From contig CAVVRP010000012.1 in the NCBI GenBank assembly GCA_963750715.1, forward strand, positions 806,001 to 870,000: DNA of 64,000 bases, read 5' to 3'. Position numbers and translations under genes: made by a program. Position 1 is the first letter of the stretch. Each line of letters starts with the position of its first letter. Of this stretch, positions 8,474 through 17,374 are shown in pieces. The notes beneath the pieces were generated by a model. It saw nothing but the letters and a program-made list of their open reading frames with translations, did not search any database and was not told the origin of the DNA. Origin of the DNA: JAGVSR01 sp963750715. Lineage in GTDB: Bacteria; Pseudomonadota; Alphaproteobacteria; Rhizobiales; Hyphomicrobiaceae.

Positions 8474-8510
8474 CGGCTCGCCTTCCCGGCGGGCCGATTT
8501 AATTTTTTTT
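8474..8510 (+). terminator. Intrinsic terminator of the ABC/HlyD operon
   Basis: A 9-base GC-rich stem, CGGCTCGCC / GGCGGGCCG with one G-U pair and loop TTCCC, followed by ATTTAATTTTTTTT. It lies about 100 bases after the HlyD-type gene stop. Confidence 0.85.
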
Positions 8511-8539
8511 AGCCAAAGCCATCACGGACTCGAACGCAT

Positions 8540-8560
8540 TAAAAACAAAAGATGTTTTTA
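8540..8560. repeat. AT-rich inverted repeat TAAAAACA-AAAGA-TGTTTTTA
   Basis: Perfect 8-base arms around a five-base loop, lying between the operon terminator and the cold-shock-like gene leader. It could be a protein-binding site in the promoter of the next gene or a weak hairpin. No function is assigned. Confidence 0.35.
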
Positions 8561-8609
8561 GCGTCTCCTGTGTCCAACGGAACAGCCGGGAAAGGGCTGG
8601 CGTGGCACT

Positions 8610-8663
8610 CTGTCTCAATCAAGACCGCAATGCGGTCGCTGCGTTGCGGTAAAGAGACAGGAG
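8610..8663 (+). promoter_or_regulatory. Alternative-hairpin 5' leader of the cold-shock-like gene
   Basis: The leader can fold two ways. Fold A pairs CTGTCTC (8610-8616) with GAGACAG (8654-8660) and ACCGCAA (8624-8630) with TTGCGGT (8644-8650). Fold B makes the compact hairpin GACCGCA / TGCGGTC (8623-8629 with 8631-8637), which uses the same bases as the inner stem of fold A. The last paired bases of fold A are the first two of the AGGAG Shine-Dalgarno (8659-8663), so fold A should reduce ribosome access. This layout fits a thermosensor or autoregulated leader; function is inferred. Confidence 0.5.
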
Positions 8664-8669
8664 ATAGCT

Positions 8670-8897
8670 ATGAACGGGCGTATCATAAAGTTTCGCACTG
8701 ATCTCGGGTACGGCATCATCCAATCTGAGGACGGCGGTAAGTATCGGTTTTCCAAAGAAGAAATTCGTAACCCCAACGGTCGCCTGGTAGGTTATGAGGT
8801 CGACTTTCTGCTCGAATCCCGCCAGTCGAAGGACATCTTTCTCATGTACGGCACGCCGTGGTCGGCCTTTCCGAACAACCAGGTGACGCCAGACTAG
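8670..8897 (+). CDS. Small cold-shock-domain-like protein
   Basis: 75 residues. The N-terminus MNGRIIKFRTDLGYGIIQSEDGGKYRFSKEEI follows the pattern of the first cold-shock beta strands (Gly-x-[VI]-[KI]-x-F then GYG[IF]I), with GYEVDFLLE and DIFLM as later strands, so an OB-fold RNA-binding protein is likely. It lacks the classic KGFGFI and VFVHF RNP motifs, so it is a divergent member. The ATG has a strong ACAGGAG nine bases upstream within an RNA leader that can refold. Confidence 0.6.
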   Translation: MNGRIIKFRTDLGYGIIQSEDGGKYRFSKEEIRNPNGRLVGYEVDFLLESRQSKDIFLMYGTPWSAFPNNQVTPD

Positions 8898-8927
8898 TGA
8901 ACGACTTTGAAGACGGAGCTTGAATTC

Positions 8928-9353
8928 ATGTCCGCCCAGAACATCCAGATAACCAACCCTGCGCTCCCTTTCGACACAAGCGACGTGCCCGCGGTTGCGC
9001 TGCGCGAACTCGCGGTTGCCTTGAAGATCGTCGTTGGGCGCGGCCGTGAACTCGTTAACCTTCTCGAAATGTCGGAAGACGACATGCGCCGCATCGAGGA
9101 AGTTTTTTGGCAGCGTTGCAATCGCGACCGACTGCGCAAGCTCGCCGTGCTGCTGCGCCTGCGGAGCTTTCTTGACGCCTGCCAGGCACGCAGCCTGAAG
9201 TCGCTCATCGACGTGCACGGGCAGAAAGCCGTCATGGAGGCACTTGCCGCCGCCGCCACCATGCGCCTGAATACGACTTGGGGTTTTAACCCTCGCAAGT
9301 TGGCCCTTGCCGTCCAGTTCGCTCTCAAGGGTGCAGAACCTCAGGCCGCCTGA
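8928..9353 (+). CDS. Conserved hypothetical protein
   Basis: 141 residues starting at the ATG at 8928, with GGAG at 8915-8918; an in-frame TTG at 8907 is a less likely start. It is predominantly helical, with a Glu/Arg-rich middle (EMSEDDMRRIEEVFWQRC near residue 45) and an Ala-rich C-terminus, without signal peptide or membrane segment. I do not recognise the family. It lies 30 bases behind the cold-shock-like gene in the same direction and may be co-transcribed. Confidence 0.6.
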   Translation: MSAQNIQITNPALPFDTSDVPAVALRELAVALKIVVGRGRELVNLLEMSEDDMRRIEEVFWQRCNRDRLRKLAVLLRLRSFLDACQARSLKSLIDVHGQKAVMEALAAAATMRLNTTWGFNPRKLALAVQFALKGAEPQAA

Positions 9354-9438
9354 GCGAGGTGTCCGCCTGCAGGACCTGCGGCGAACACACGCACGTCGGT
9401 GCAAGATCCGTTTATGGAAACGCGACGTTGGGTGGAGC

Positions 9439-9534
9439 ATGATGGCGACCATGCTGCTTGTTATCACGCATTTCGCATTTGTCGTGCCGGCCTACGCCGC
9501 GCTGCTCTGGGTGCTGAACCGCTCGGCGGGCTGA
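9439..9534 (+). CDS. Possible 31-residue single-span membrane peptide
   Basis: MMATMLLVITHFAFVVP and the following AYAALLWVLNRSAG make one hydrophobic helix with a short polar tail. The ATG is preceded by GGGTGGAG five bases away. The size leaves little statistical support, so this is tentative. Confidence 0.35.
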   Translation: MMATMLLVITHFAFVVPAYAALLWVLNRSAG

Positions 9535-9550
9535 AGCCAGTCTGCGCCGC

Positions 9551-9895
9551 TCAGGCCACCTTGGCGTACGCCTCGATCTCGACCTTCTGCCACGGGTGCA
9601 GCATGGACGTGACCTGCAAAAGCGTGCTGGCTGATCGGGCTTTATCGAATGTTTCCAGATGAACCCATGCAACCTCCTCGGCATCATTGATGTCGCGAGG
9701 GTAAACAACCGTCCGCACGGCGTCGGCGGCTGACACACCGGCTTCGCCAAGGGCCTTTTCGATAATGGCGAGCGCGGCACGTGCCTGCGTGTAGGCATCG
9801 CTCTTTTCGTGACCGACAGGCGCGCAGTTGCCCGAGACGTGGACGTCATCCCCCTCCCGTACCGCGCGCGAATAGATGGATTCAGTTTTGGCCAT
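9551..9895 (-). CDS. RidA/YjgF-family protein
   Basis: 114 residues. RidA-family proteins hydrolyse reactive enamine/imine intermediates released by PLP enzymes or amino-acid oxidases. Visible features are an N-terminal strand with VHVSGNCAPVG near residue 18, a central QARAALAIIEKALGEAGVSAAD and a C-terminal MLHPWQKVEIEAYA; the Arg of the canonical R-x-x-A/V-x-x-R region is in AVRTVVYP near 64. The ATG at 9895 has GGGGAGA upstream. It lies 32 bases behind an FAD-dependent amine oxidase in the same direction, which would make exactly the imine product that RidA clears. Confidence 0.85.
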   Translation of the reverse strand: MAKTESIYSRAVREGDDVHVSGNCAPVGHEKSDAYTQARAALAIIEKALGEAGVSAADAVRTVVYPRDINDAEEVAWVHLETFDKARSASTLLQVTSMLHPWQKVEIEAYAKVA

Positions 9896-9927
9896 GGCGT
9901 GACGTCTCCCCTTGCTTATTTTTTGCT

Positions 9928-11289
9928 TCAGATGTTTGCGGCATCGCGAAGCCGGTACCAAGTCTCCACCACGGGCACGGCGCACTTCGCCACCGGCTGA
10001 ACGGGAAATGGCGGGAAGTCCAGATCGTCGAAAGCGGTCGCGCCTTCGGGATGGCCAAGAACTTTCAATGCGACCTTGTGCCCGAAGAAAGTGGAGCGCG
10101 ACACGCCGGTGCCGCAGTAGCCGATCGCGTAGTGCACCCCTTGTGCAGTACGACCGATGTGGGGAACCTCGTCGTACGTGTAGCCAATGAGACCATCCCA
10201 GGCATGCGTGACGGGCACATCCTTCAGATCCGGAAAGACGCGAAGCATGTCGCGGGCGAGATGTCGGAAAGCAGCAGGTGCGCCGCCTGTGCCGAACCGC
10301 CCGACACGACCGCCCCACACCATGCGTCGTTCGTCGGGAGCGCTGCGGAAGTAGGCGAACACGCGGTTCGTATTGCCGTAAACCCGGTTCTTGGGCAGCA
10401 GGCGGCACATCAATTGCTCCGGTACAGGGGCGGTCGCGATCAGGGCCGAGCCGACCGGCACGATGCGGCGGCTAAGCTCCGGCACGAGGTCGTCCGTGTA
10501 ACCGTTGGTGGCGATGATGACGTTTCGCGTAGCGATGCGGCCAGCCGGCGTTGTCACATCGAAAACCTGTTCAGCCGACGTAGCGATCGACTTTGCCGGC
10601 GTGTTTGCGAGAACCAGTCCGCCGGCTTGTGTGACCCGCCGCAAGAGGCCCATATGGTAGAGCGCAGGATGGAGCGAAGCGTCATTCGGCAGTACCGAGC
10701 CGCCAAAGAAACCGTCGGACCCGATTTCGGAAAGCTGCTCGGAGCGCGGCACCATGAAGCTTTCCACGCCGGCAACCTTGCGCAAATCCTCCATGTCGCG
10801 CGCCATGGATTCATAATGCTGAGGGCGCGTTGCCGCGCGGAAGCGTCCGCAACGGTGAAAATGACAATTGATGTTTTCGGATGTGACGAGATCCTCAATG
10901 TAGTCGAGCATGCGCATGCCTTCGCGCAGAAGGGCTACGGCCTTTTCCGCACCCCGCATCTCGATCAGTCGCTTGACGCGGAACTTCTGGTTTCCACTGC
11001 CAATCTGGCCGCCGTTGCGCGTGCTGGCGCCAAAGCCCGGTACGACGCGTTCGAGCACGACGACCTGCCGGCCTCGTCTCAGCAGGGTTAGCGCCGCCGA
11101 CAATCCGGTAAACCCGGATCCGACAATGACGACGTCGCTTCGCGCCGGCAGCGGGGCAGCCGCATGCGTAGACGGTGGCGCGGCCTCCCACCAGTAGGGA
11201 CGCATCGCCAACGCGGAGCGGTCGATGGATTTGCTCCACGCGAGATCATGGGCGCCGATAGCGGCCGGTTGCGTTGGAGCACTGGTCAT
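9928..11289 (-). CDS. FAD-dependent oxidoreductase of the DAO family (PuuB-like)
   Basis: About 453 residues. SDVVIVGSGFTGLSAALTLLRRG near residue 51 is the Rossmann FAD-binding GxGxxG motif; STRNGGQIGSGNQKF follows about 36 residues later, the DAO-family block seen in gamma-glutamylputrescine oxidoreductases. IATNGYTD and a C-terminal GLIGYTYDEVPHIG and GYCGTGVS complete the fold. The family oxidises secondary or primary amines or amino acids, giving imine and peroxide. The substrate is unknown; the pairing with RidA favours an imine product. Start chosen at 11289 (MTSAPTQ); an in-frame start at 11337 adds 16 residues. Confidence 0.85.
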   Translation of the reverse strand: MTSAPTQPAAIGAHDLAWSKSIDRSALAMRPYWWEAAPPSTHAAAPLPARSDVVIVGSGFTGLSAALTLLRRGRQVVVLERVVPGFGASTRNGGQIGSGNQKFRVKRLIEMRGAEKAVALLREGMRMLDYIEDLVTSENINCHFHRCGRFRAATRPQHYESMARDMEDLRKVAGVESFMVPRSEQLSEIGSDGFFGGSVLPNDASLHPALYHMGLLRRVTQAGGLVLANTPAKSIATSAEQVFDVTTPAGRIATRNVIIATNGYTDDLVPELSRRIVPVGSALIATAPVPEQLMCRLLPKNRVYGNTNRVFAYFRSAPDERRMVWGGRVGRFGTGGAPAAFRHLARDMLRVFPDLKDVPVTHAWDGLIGYTYDEVPHIGRTAQGVHYAIGYCGTGVSRSTFFGHKVALKVLGHPEGATAFDDLDFPPFPVQPVAKCAVPVVETWYRLRDAANI

Positions 11290-11393
11290 GTGGGCGTCAG
11301 TTCGCGCGGCGTTCCGGCATCGCGCCGGTGTTCGCAATCAGATAGGCGAATGTTTTCCCATGATGCAAGTCTTATTCACAAGAGGAGATATGG

Positions 11394-13712
11394 CTACTTA
11401 CCTTCACGCGCCCGGCGCAGGGCAGCCGCAAGCGCGCTTTCGCCTTCGTTCTTCGAAGGTGGCGGGGAGGAAGCGCGTTGCGAGGTCACCGGACCCGAAG
11501 CAGGCCGCCCCGGTCCGCCTCCCGCACTGATCGATGGTTGGCTTGTGTCGATGGCGCCGGACTTCATGGTCAGCGCTATGCGCTTGCGCACGGCTTCGAC
11601 CTCCTTCACGCGCACCTTGACGATATCGCCGGCCTTGACCACTTCGCGCGGGTCCTTGACGAACCGATCGGCGAGTTCGGACACGTGCACAAGTCCATCC
11701 TGATGGACGCCGACGTCGACGAACGCGCCGAACGCCGTCACGTTCGTCACGACGCCTTCAAGCTCCATGCCGGGCCTCAGGTCGTTGATCTTCGCGACGC
11801 CTTCCTTGAACTCCGCCGTCTTGAACCCGGGCCGCGGATCGCGTCCCGGCTTCTCCAACTCCGAAAGAATGTCAGTAACTGTCGGAATGCCGAAACGGTC
11901 GTCGGCGAACTGGCGCGGATTGAGCGATTTGAGAAACGCGCGGTCGCCGATCATCGACTTCACGGGCCGCTTCGTCGCTTCGGCGATGCGCTCCACCACC
12001 TCGTAGGCTTCCGGATGCACGGCGGACGCGTCGAGCGGGTTCGGCCCGTTCATGATGCGAAGGAAGCCTGCCGCCTGCTCGAACGCCTTCGGCCCAAGGC
12101 GGGTCACTTTCTTGATCTCGGTGCGCTTCTTGAACGCGCCGTTTTCGTTGCGGTGAAGAACGATGTTCTGGGCAATCGTTCCGTTGAGCCCTGCGACGCG
12201 CGCCAGAAGCGGCGCGGATGCCGTATTGACGTCGACGCCTACGGAGTTGACACAGTCCTCGACCGCGGCATCGAGCGAGCGGGCAAGCGCGGACTGGTTT
12301 ACGTCGTGCTGATACTGCCCGACGCCGATTGCCTTTGGCTCGATCTTGACCAGTTCGGCGAGCGGATCCTGCAGACGCCGCGCGATCGAAACCGCGCCGC
12401 GCAAGGAAACATCGAGATCGCGAAACTCGTTGGCCGCCAACTCGGACGCGGAGTAGACCGAAGCGCCGGCCTCGGAGACCATCACTTTAGTGAGCTTCAA
12501 GTCGGACATTTTCTTCATTAGGTCGGCGACAAGCCGGTCCGTCTCGCGGCTCGCCGTGCCGTTGCCGATCGCGATCACCTCGACCTTGTGCTTGAGGCAC
12601 AACGCCGCCAGCGTGGCCAGCGCTCCGTTCCAGTCGTTACGCGGTTCGTGCGGATAGACGGTTTCGGTATCGAGCAGCTTGCCGGTCTGATTGACGACGG
12701 CGACCTTCACGCCAGTACGGATGCCTGGATCGAGCCCCATGGTGACGCGCGGACCGGCGGGAGCGGCGAGCAAAAGATCCTTGAGATTCGATTTGAACAC
12801 GGCAATCGCCGCGCTGTCCGACGTCTCCTTGAGGCGCGTCAGCAGATCGACGGCCAAAGTGATGTGCAGCTTCGCCTTCCAAGCGAGCTTGGCCGTGTCG
12901 CTCAGCCAGCGGTCGGCGAGGCGGCCACGATCGGCGATGTTGAAGGCGGTCATGATCTTGAGTTCAGCCGGGTGCGGCCGGCCGGGCTCGCTCACCACGT
13001 CGAGATCAAGATCGAGGAAGCCTTCGTTGCGCCCGCGCAAAAGGGCCAGCGCGCGGTGCGAAGGCAGCTCGCGGATCGCCTGGGAGAAATCAAAATAGTC
13101 GGAGAACTTGGCGCCCTCCGTCTCCTTGCCCTTCTCGACTTTCGACGTGACGATGCCGGTGGCCCACAGCCATTCACGCAAGGCGCCTACAAGCTCGGCA
13201 TCCTCGCCGATGCGCTCGATCAGGATGTGCCTTGCGCCATCGAGGACTGCTTTCGCGTCGGCGACGCCTTTTTCGGTGCTGAGAAACTTCTCGGCTTCCT
13301 TCGATGGGTCGAGGGACGGGTTGGCGAGCAGCGATTCCGCCAGCGGCTCGAGGCCCGCCTCGCGCGCGATCATGGCCTTGGTACGACGCTTGGGCTTGTA
13401 CGGCGCGTAGACGTCTTCCAGTTCGACCTTGCTCTCTGCCCCTCCGATGGCACGCTGCAATTCCGGCGTCAGCTTGCCCTGCTCGGTGATACTCTTCACG
13501 ACGGTGGCGCGGCGATCCTCCAGCTCCCTCAGGTAGCCGAGACGCTCTTCCAGCTTGCGCAGTTGCGTGTCGTCGAGCCCACCGGTTTTTTCCTTTCGAT
13601 AGCGCGCGATAAACGGAACCGTCGAACCCTCTCCGAGGAGGTCAACTGCGGCTGCGACTTGAGCTTCCTGGACGTTCAGTTCCTTGGCGATGCGGGCATT
13701 GATGGAATGCAT
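11394..13712 (-). CDS. tex: Tex family transcription accessory protein (S1 RNA-binding)
   Basis: 772 residues, normal for Tex. N-terminal helical module with VPFIARYRKEKTGGLDDTQLR near residue 35, the YqgF-like nuclease-fold domain with MGLDPGIRTGVKVAVVNQTG near 330, a helix-hairpin-helix region (DVNTASAPLLARVAGLN near 490), and a C-terminal S1 domain (GVVTNVTAFGAFVDVGVHQDGLVHVSEL near 655). Tex binds nucleic acid and influences transcription and stress tolerance. Start is MHSINARIAKELN, with AGGAAG upstream. The same frame stays open to 14204, but that extension covers the metallophosphoesterase gene and is ignored. The Ala/Arg/Ser-rich tail after S1 is usual. Confidence 0.93.
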   Translation of the reverse strand: MHSINARIAKELNVQEAQVAAAVDLLGEGSTVPFIARYRKEKTGGLDDTQLRKLEERLGYLRELEDRRATVVKSITEQGKLTPELQRAIGGAESKVELEDVYAPYKPKRRTKAMIAREAGLEPLAESLLANPSLDPSKEAEKFLSTEKGVADAKAVLDGARHILIERIGEDAELVGALREWLWATGIVTSKVEKGKETEGAKFSDYFDFSQAIRELPSHRALALLRGRNEGFLDLDLDVVSEPGRPHPAELKIMTAFNIADRGRLADRWLSDTAKLAWKAKLHITLAVDLLTRLKETSDSAAIAVFKSNLKDLLLAAPAGPRVTMGLDPGIRTGVKVAVVNQTGKLLDTETVYPHEPRNDWNGALATLAALCLKHKVEVIAIGNGTASRETDRLVADLMKKMSDLKLTKVMVSEAGASVYSASELAANEFRDLDVSLRGAVSIARRLQDPLAELVKIEPKAIGVGQYQHDVNQSALARSLDAAVEDCVNSVGVDVNTASAPLLARVAGLNGTIAQNIVLHRNENGAFKKRTEIKKVTRLGPKAFEQAAGFLRIMNGPNPLDASAVHPEAYEVVERIAEATKRPVKSMIGDRAFLKSLNPRQFADDRFGIPTVTDILSELEKPGRDPRPGFKTAEFKEGVAKINDLRPGMELEGVVTNVTAFGAFVDVGVHQDGLVHVSELADRFVKDPREVVKAGDIVKVRVKEVEAVRKRIALTMKSGAIDTSQPSISAGGGPGRPASGPVTSQRASSPPPSKNEGESALAAALRRAREGK

Positions 13713-13807
13713 GTCGTCTTCCTGTATTGTGATTGGGGGGTCGCGGATTGCAACGGCCCGAGAACCGGAAGCGGCAATGAGCAAGCTAGCACCGCTCGTG
13801 CAGCCGA

Positions 13808-14665
13808 TTAAGTCTTGACACTCACGTCGAGGATGCCGGGCCGGACCGGCGGATGGCCGAACGGGCGGCGCTTGGCCGCATACGTCTCGCGCGAGGGCAC
13901 GGAGACGATTTCGCGCTCGGGCCAGCGCAGCGCGGTCAGATTGCCGCCGAAGCAGCAGCCCGTGTCTATGCACAGCGTGTTGTTGAACCACTCGGCGCGC
14001 GGCACCGGTGTGTGGCCATAGATGATCGCCGTCTCCCCCGTATACTCCGCCGCCCAATGATAACGAACGGGCAGTCCGAACTCGTCGGTTTCGCCCGAGG
14101 TTTCTCCGTAATAGCAAAAGCCGCGGATCTCTGCCATATCGCGGCCAAGCATCTCCGGCTTGATACCAGCGTGCGCCACGGCGAGCGCGCCGCCGTCGAG
14201 CCACAGATGCACAGGCAGCCCAGTGAGAAATGCTCGAACCTCGGCGCGGAACTCCGCTGTCTCGTCCTTGAACTGAGCAGCCGTGAGTTCAAGACCGTGG
14301 GCGAGAACGACGTTGCGCCCGTCGATCCAGCGCACGAACTTCACATCGTGGTTGCCTGGCACGCAAAGTGCCCCATCGCTGGCGGCTAGCGCCATCACGA
14401 CGCGAAGAACGTCGGGTGAGGCCGGGCCCCTATCGACGAGATCGCCGACGAATACAGCGCGCCGCTCGCGCGGCGCCGAGACCGATGCCCGACGGTCGTT
14501 GCCGGTTCCCGACAATTGCACCTTGTAGCCCAGCGTCCACAACAGTTCGATCATTTCGTCCGCGCAACCATGCACGTCGCCGATAATATCGAAGGGGCCT
14601 GAAACACCGCGTCTGTCCGGGCTCGGCCGCGGGATCAAAGTTTTTTCGGACTTCGGCTTGCTCAT
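13808..14665 (-). CDS. Metallophosphoesterase (PPP-type Ser/Thr phosphatase / ApaH-like)
   Basis: 285 residues with the canonical metal-site motifs in order: GDVHG (29-33), GDLVDRGP near 73, GNHD near 102, and downstream AHAGI and YGHTPVP histidines. This pattern is shared by bacterial PPP phosphatases and diadenosine tetraphosphatases. The C-terminal IDTGCCFGGNLTALRWPE block is common in cytosolic family members. The substrate cannot be set from sequence. It lies 43 bases behind glcF in the same direction. Confidence 0.85.
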   Translation of the reverse strand: MSKPKSEKTLIPRPSPDRRGVSGPFDIIGDVHGCADEMIELLWTLGYKVQLSGTGNDRRASVSAPRERRAVFVGDLVDRGPASPDVLRVVMALAASDGALCVPGNHDVKFVRWIDGRNVVLAHGLELTAAQFKDETAEFRAEVRAFLTGLPVHLWLDGGALAVAHAGIKPEMLGRDMAEIRGFCYYGETSGETDEFGLPVRYHWAAEYTGETAIIYGHTPVPRAEWFNNTLCIDTGCCFGGNLTALRWPEREIVSVPSRETYAAKRRPFGHPPVRPGILDVSVKT

Positions 14666-14708
14666 GTCGCCTCGACGCCGGCCTCGCGGTTCTCAAAACA
14701 GGTTCTTG

Positions 14709-16073
14709 CTAAGCCATAATGAAATCGTCGACCACGCGTTTGGGCTTGGGCACGTCGTTGACGAACTTTGCCAGATGTTCAAGACCGGCCGGAACCGGGC
14801 CGCCGTATGCCCAATCCAGCAATTCCACGGTGTGGACCAGCGGAATGTCCGACGCCCCCTGCAGCTGCGAGATGCAGCCGATGTTGCCTGCAGCCACCAC
14901 ATCTGGCTTGGTCGACACGATGTTGTTGATCTTGCGCTCGCGCAATTGCGACGCCAGTTCCGGCTGAAGGATGTTGTAGGTGCCGGCCGAGCCGCAACAG
15001 ATATGCCCTTCGGGCACTTCGACCACGCTGAAGCCAGCCTGCCGCAGCAGCGCCTTCGGCTCATCAGAAATACGCTGACCATGCTGCAGGGAACATGCCG
15101 CGTGATAGGCGACGCGGATCGAAGACCAGCGCACCGGCGCGCCGATGTCGAACTCCGACAGGAACTCGCTGACATCGCGAGCGAGCGAAGAAATCCTCGC
15201 GGCCTTGGCCGCATAATCGGGCTCGCGCTGCAGAAGATGGCCGTAGTCCTTCACCATTGTCCCGCAGCCCGACGCGTTGACGATGATCGCAGCCACCTCG
15301 CCCTTGGCCATCTCCCTCGTCCATGCATCGACGTTACGGCGAACCTGGTGCAGCGCATCCGCTTCCTTGCCGAGGTGATGAGTGAGCGCCCCGCAGCAGC
15401 CCGCGCCGTTTGACACGACCACATCGATGCCGCGTGCCGCCAGCAGCCTGATGGTCGAATCGTTGATTGACGGTCGCAGCACCTGCTGCGCGCATCCCGC
15501 AAGCAGGATTACCCGCGCCTTTCGTTCTGACTTGGTGGCGGCTGTCCCGGGACCTTCGAACTTCGGGGACGGCGGCAGGCTCGCGGGCGCCATCTCGACC
15601 ATGGCCGCCAGCGGCGCATAACCTAAGCGGCGCATCAGTCCCGTGAACGGTCGACCGAGAGGGGCTGCGCGCAGCGCGAGACGAAAGCGCCGCGGATAAG
15701 GGATCACACGAGCCAGAAGGTTCCTGACGAACCGCTCCTTCGGCGGGCGCATGCGCTTGTCTTCGATATGCGTGCGTGCGTGATCTACGAGATGCATGTA
15801 GTCGACGCCGGACGGACACGTGGTCATGCAGGACAGGCACGAGAGGCATCGGTCAACGTGGCGGCGGACCTGGTCGCTGGGATCGTGACCGTTCTCAAAC
15901 ATGTCCTTCATCAGGTAGATGCGGCCACGCGGGCTGTCGCGCTCGTCGCCGACGATCACGTAGGTCGAGCATACGGCGGTGCACAGACCGCAATGCACGC
16001 AGCGGCGCAGGATCTGATCCACCTCGGCAAGCCGGTGATCTTCAAGTTGGGTAGGCGAGAAATTGGTTTGCAT
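14709..16073 (-). CDS. glcF: Glycolate oxidase iron-sulfur subunit GlcF
   Basis: 454 residues. Two N-terminal ferredoxin-like cluster motifs are visible, CVHCGLCTAVC (25-35) and CLSCLSCMTTCP (about 75-86), followed by two CCG domains (GAGCCGALTHHLG and HICCGSAGTYN with upstream cysteine-rich parts) typical of GlcF/heterodisulfide-reductase-like electron carriers. It passes electrons from the GlcD flavin to the membrane quinone pool. It is the last gene of a glcD-glcE-glcF order. Confidence 0.95.
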   Translation of the reverse strand: MQTNFSPTQLEDHRLAEVDQILRRCVHCGLCTAVCSTYVIVGDERDSPRGRIYLMKDMFENGHDPSDQVRRHVDRCLSCLSCMTTCPSGVDYMHLVDHARTHIEDKRMRPPKERFVRNLLARVIPYPRRFRLALRAAPLGRPFTGLMRRLGYAPLAAMVEMAPASLPPSPKFEGPGTAATKSERKARVILLAGCAQQVLRPSINDSTIRLLAARGIDVVVSNGAGCCGALTHHLGKEADALHQVRRNVDAWTREMAKGEVAAIIVNASGCGTMVKDYGHLLQREPDYAAKAARISSLARDVSEFLSEFDIGAPVRWSSIRVAYHAACSLQHGQRISDEPKALLRQAGFSVVEVPEGHICCGSAGTYNILQPELASQLRERKINNIVSTKPDVVAAGNIGCISQLQGASDIPLVHTVELLDWAYGGPVPAGLEHLAKFVNDVPKPKRVVDDFIMA

Positions 16074-16139
16074 GGCGTCCCGCGTCCAGCCTTTGGCTCG
16101 CAGCCGGCGCGCCCCGCAGCGCGCCTTGCTGCGTTGAGT

Positions 16140-17360
16140 TCAAAGTGTTGCGTACATGCGTCCTGGGTTGAGCAGGCTCATGGGATCAAACGCGGTTTTC
16201 AGGCCGCGCGTCAGACGTTCGACAGCCGGCGCGAGCGGCTGGAACACATCCACGGAACGTCGCACCGGCTCAGGTGCGCGAATGAGGGTCGCATGCCCTC
16301 CGTGAATGGCGACCGCGCGGCGGATATCCGCAGCCCCCGCATCCGCTGACGGCGGAGTTTCGAGCCAGACCAGCCCGCCCGACCAATCGTACATCGCGTC
16401 GACGTGCATGTGGCGGCGGATGGTGGCGACCAGGCGCGGGGCGATCGTCGGCGACGTCGAAATGCGCCACACGATCGTATCTGCGGCCGGCAACACCGTC
16501 ATGCGGCGCAAGTCGGACCAGAAGGTCAGCGAGTTGTCCAGATCGAGAACGGACGGCTTGCCGTATGCTGCCAGCTCCTCGATCAGGCGCGTCTTGCGAT
16601 AGACGACCGACTTCATGAAATTCTCGATGCGGATTGCAGTTACCGGCACGGTTGCCGCCTTCATGGCGGGAATACCGATACGGACCGCGAATGCAGCGGG
16701 AAGATGTACGGTTCCCGAAACCTCGTAAGGCGTGCCAAGTGCCGCACACATGAGTTCGACGGCAAGTTCGTCTGTCATGCCCGGATAGAGCAGCGTCAGC
16801 GTGTCGTCGGCCATCGGGAGAACCTTGAATGTGACGTCCGTCAGGACGGCCAGCGTGCCCCAGCTGCCGGTCACCCCGCGGGCGACATCATAACCGGTGA
16901 CGTTCTTCATCACTCTACCACCCGACTTGAACTGCTCGGCCCTTCCATTGACGGCCTGCACACCGAGCAGGTGATCGCGGGCGGAACCCGCAATGATGCG
17001 TCGGGCGCCGGAATTGTTGGTGGCGAACACCGAGCCGATCGTCTGCGTTCCGGGCGTGCGCCCGAACATGGCGGCGTGGTCGATCGGTTCGAAGGCCAGC
17101 ATTTGACCGCGCGACGCCAGTTCGACTTCGATCTGTGACACGGGCGTGCCGGCGCGCGCCGTCATCACCAGTTCGGACGGCTCATAAAGGGGAATGCCGC
17201 GCAGGCTCGTCGTCGTCAGCATCACGGCGGCCGCCACCGGCCGTCCCACGTCCCGCTTGGTGCCCGACCCGATCACTTCGACAGGTGCACGCTGTTCGGC
17301 CAGCGCCGCCATCATCGCGCGCAGTTCCCAGTCGGCGGCAGGTTTTAGGATCTGATCCAA
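16140..17360 (-). CDS. glcE: Glycolate oxidase FAD-binding subunit GlcE
   Basis: 406 residues with a PCMH-type FAD-binding fold: PVEVIGSGTKRDVGRPV near residue 26, FEPIDHAAMFG near 94, a Gly-rich TIGSVFATNNSGARRI near 111, and RVMKNVTGYDVAR near 147. The C-terminus DPMSLLNPGRMYATL is the usual GlcE ending. GlcE is shorter than GlcD and required for the active glycolate dehydrogenase. It follows glcD by 14 bases and precedes glcF by 66. Confidence 0.95.
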   Translation of the reverse strand: MDQILKPAADWELRAMMAALAEQRAPVEVIGSGTKRDVGRPVAAAVMLTTTSLRGIPLYEPSELVMTARAGTPVSQIEVELASRGQMLAFEPIDHAAMFGRTPGTQTIGSVFATNNSGARRIIAGSARDHLLGVQAVNGRAEQFKSGGRVMKNVTGYDVARGVTGSWGTLAVLTDVTFKVLPMADDTLTLLYPGMTDELAVELMCAALGTPYEVSGTVHLPAAFAVRIGIPAMKAATVPVTAIRIENFMKSVVYRKTRLIEELAAYGKPSVLDLDNSLTFWSDLRRMTVLPAADTIVWRISTSPTIAPRLVATIRRHMHVDAMYDWSGGLVWLETPPSADAGAADIRRAVAIHGGHATLIRAPEPVRRSVDVFQPLAPAVERLTRGLKTAFDPMSLLNPGRMYATL

Positions 17361-17374
17361 TCAGCGGCCTCACA

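Noticed and set aside
13713..14204. N-terminal extension of Tex
   Set aside because: The extension is antisense-free but overlaps the metallophosphoesterase gene in another frame and is Arg-rich shadow sequence.
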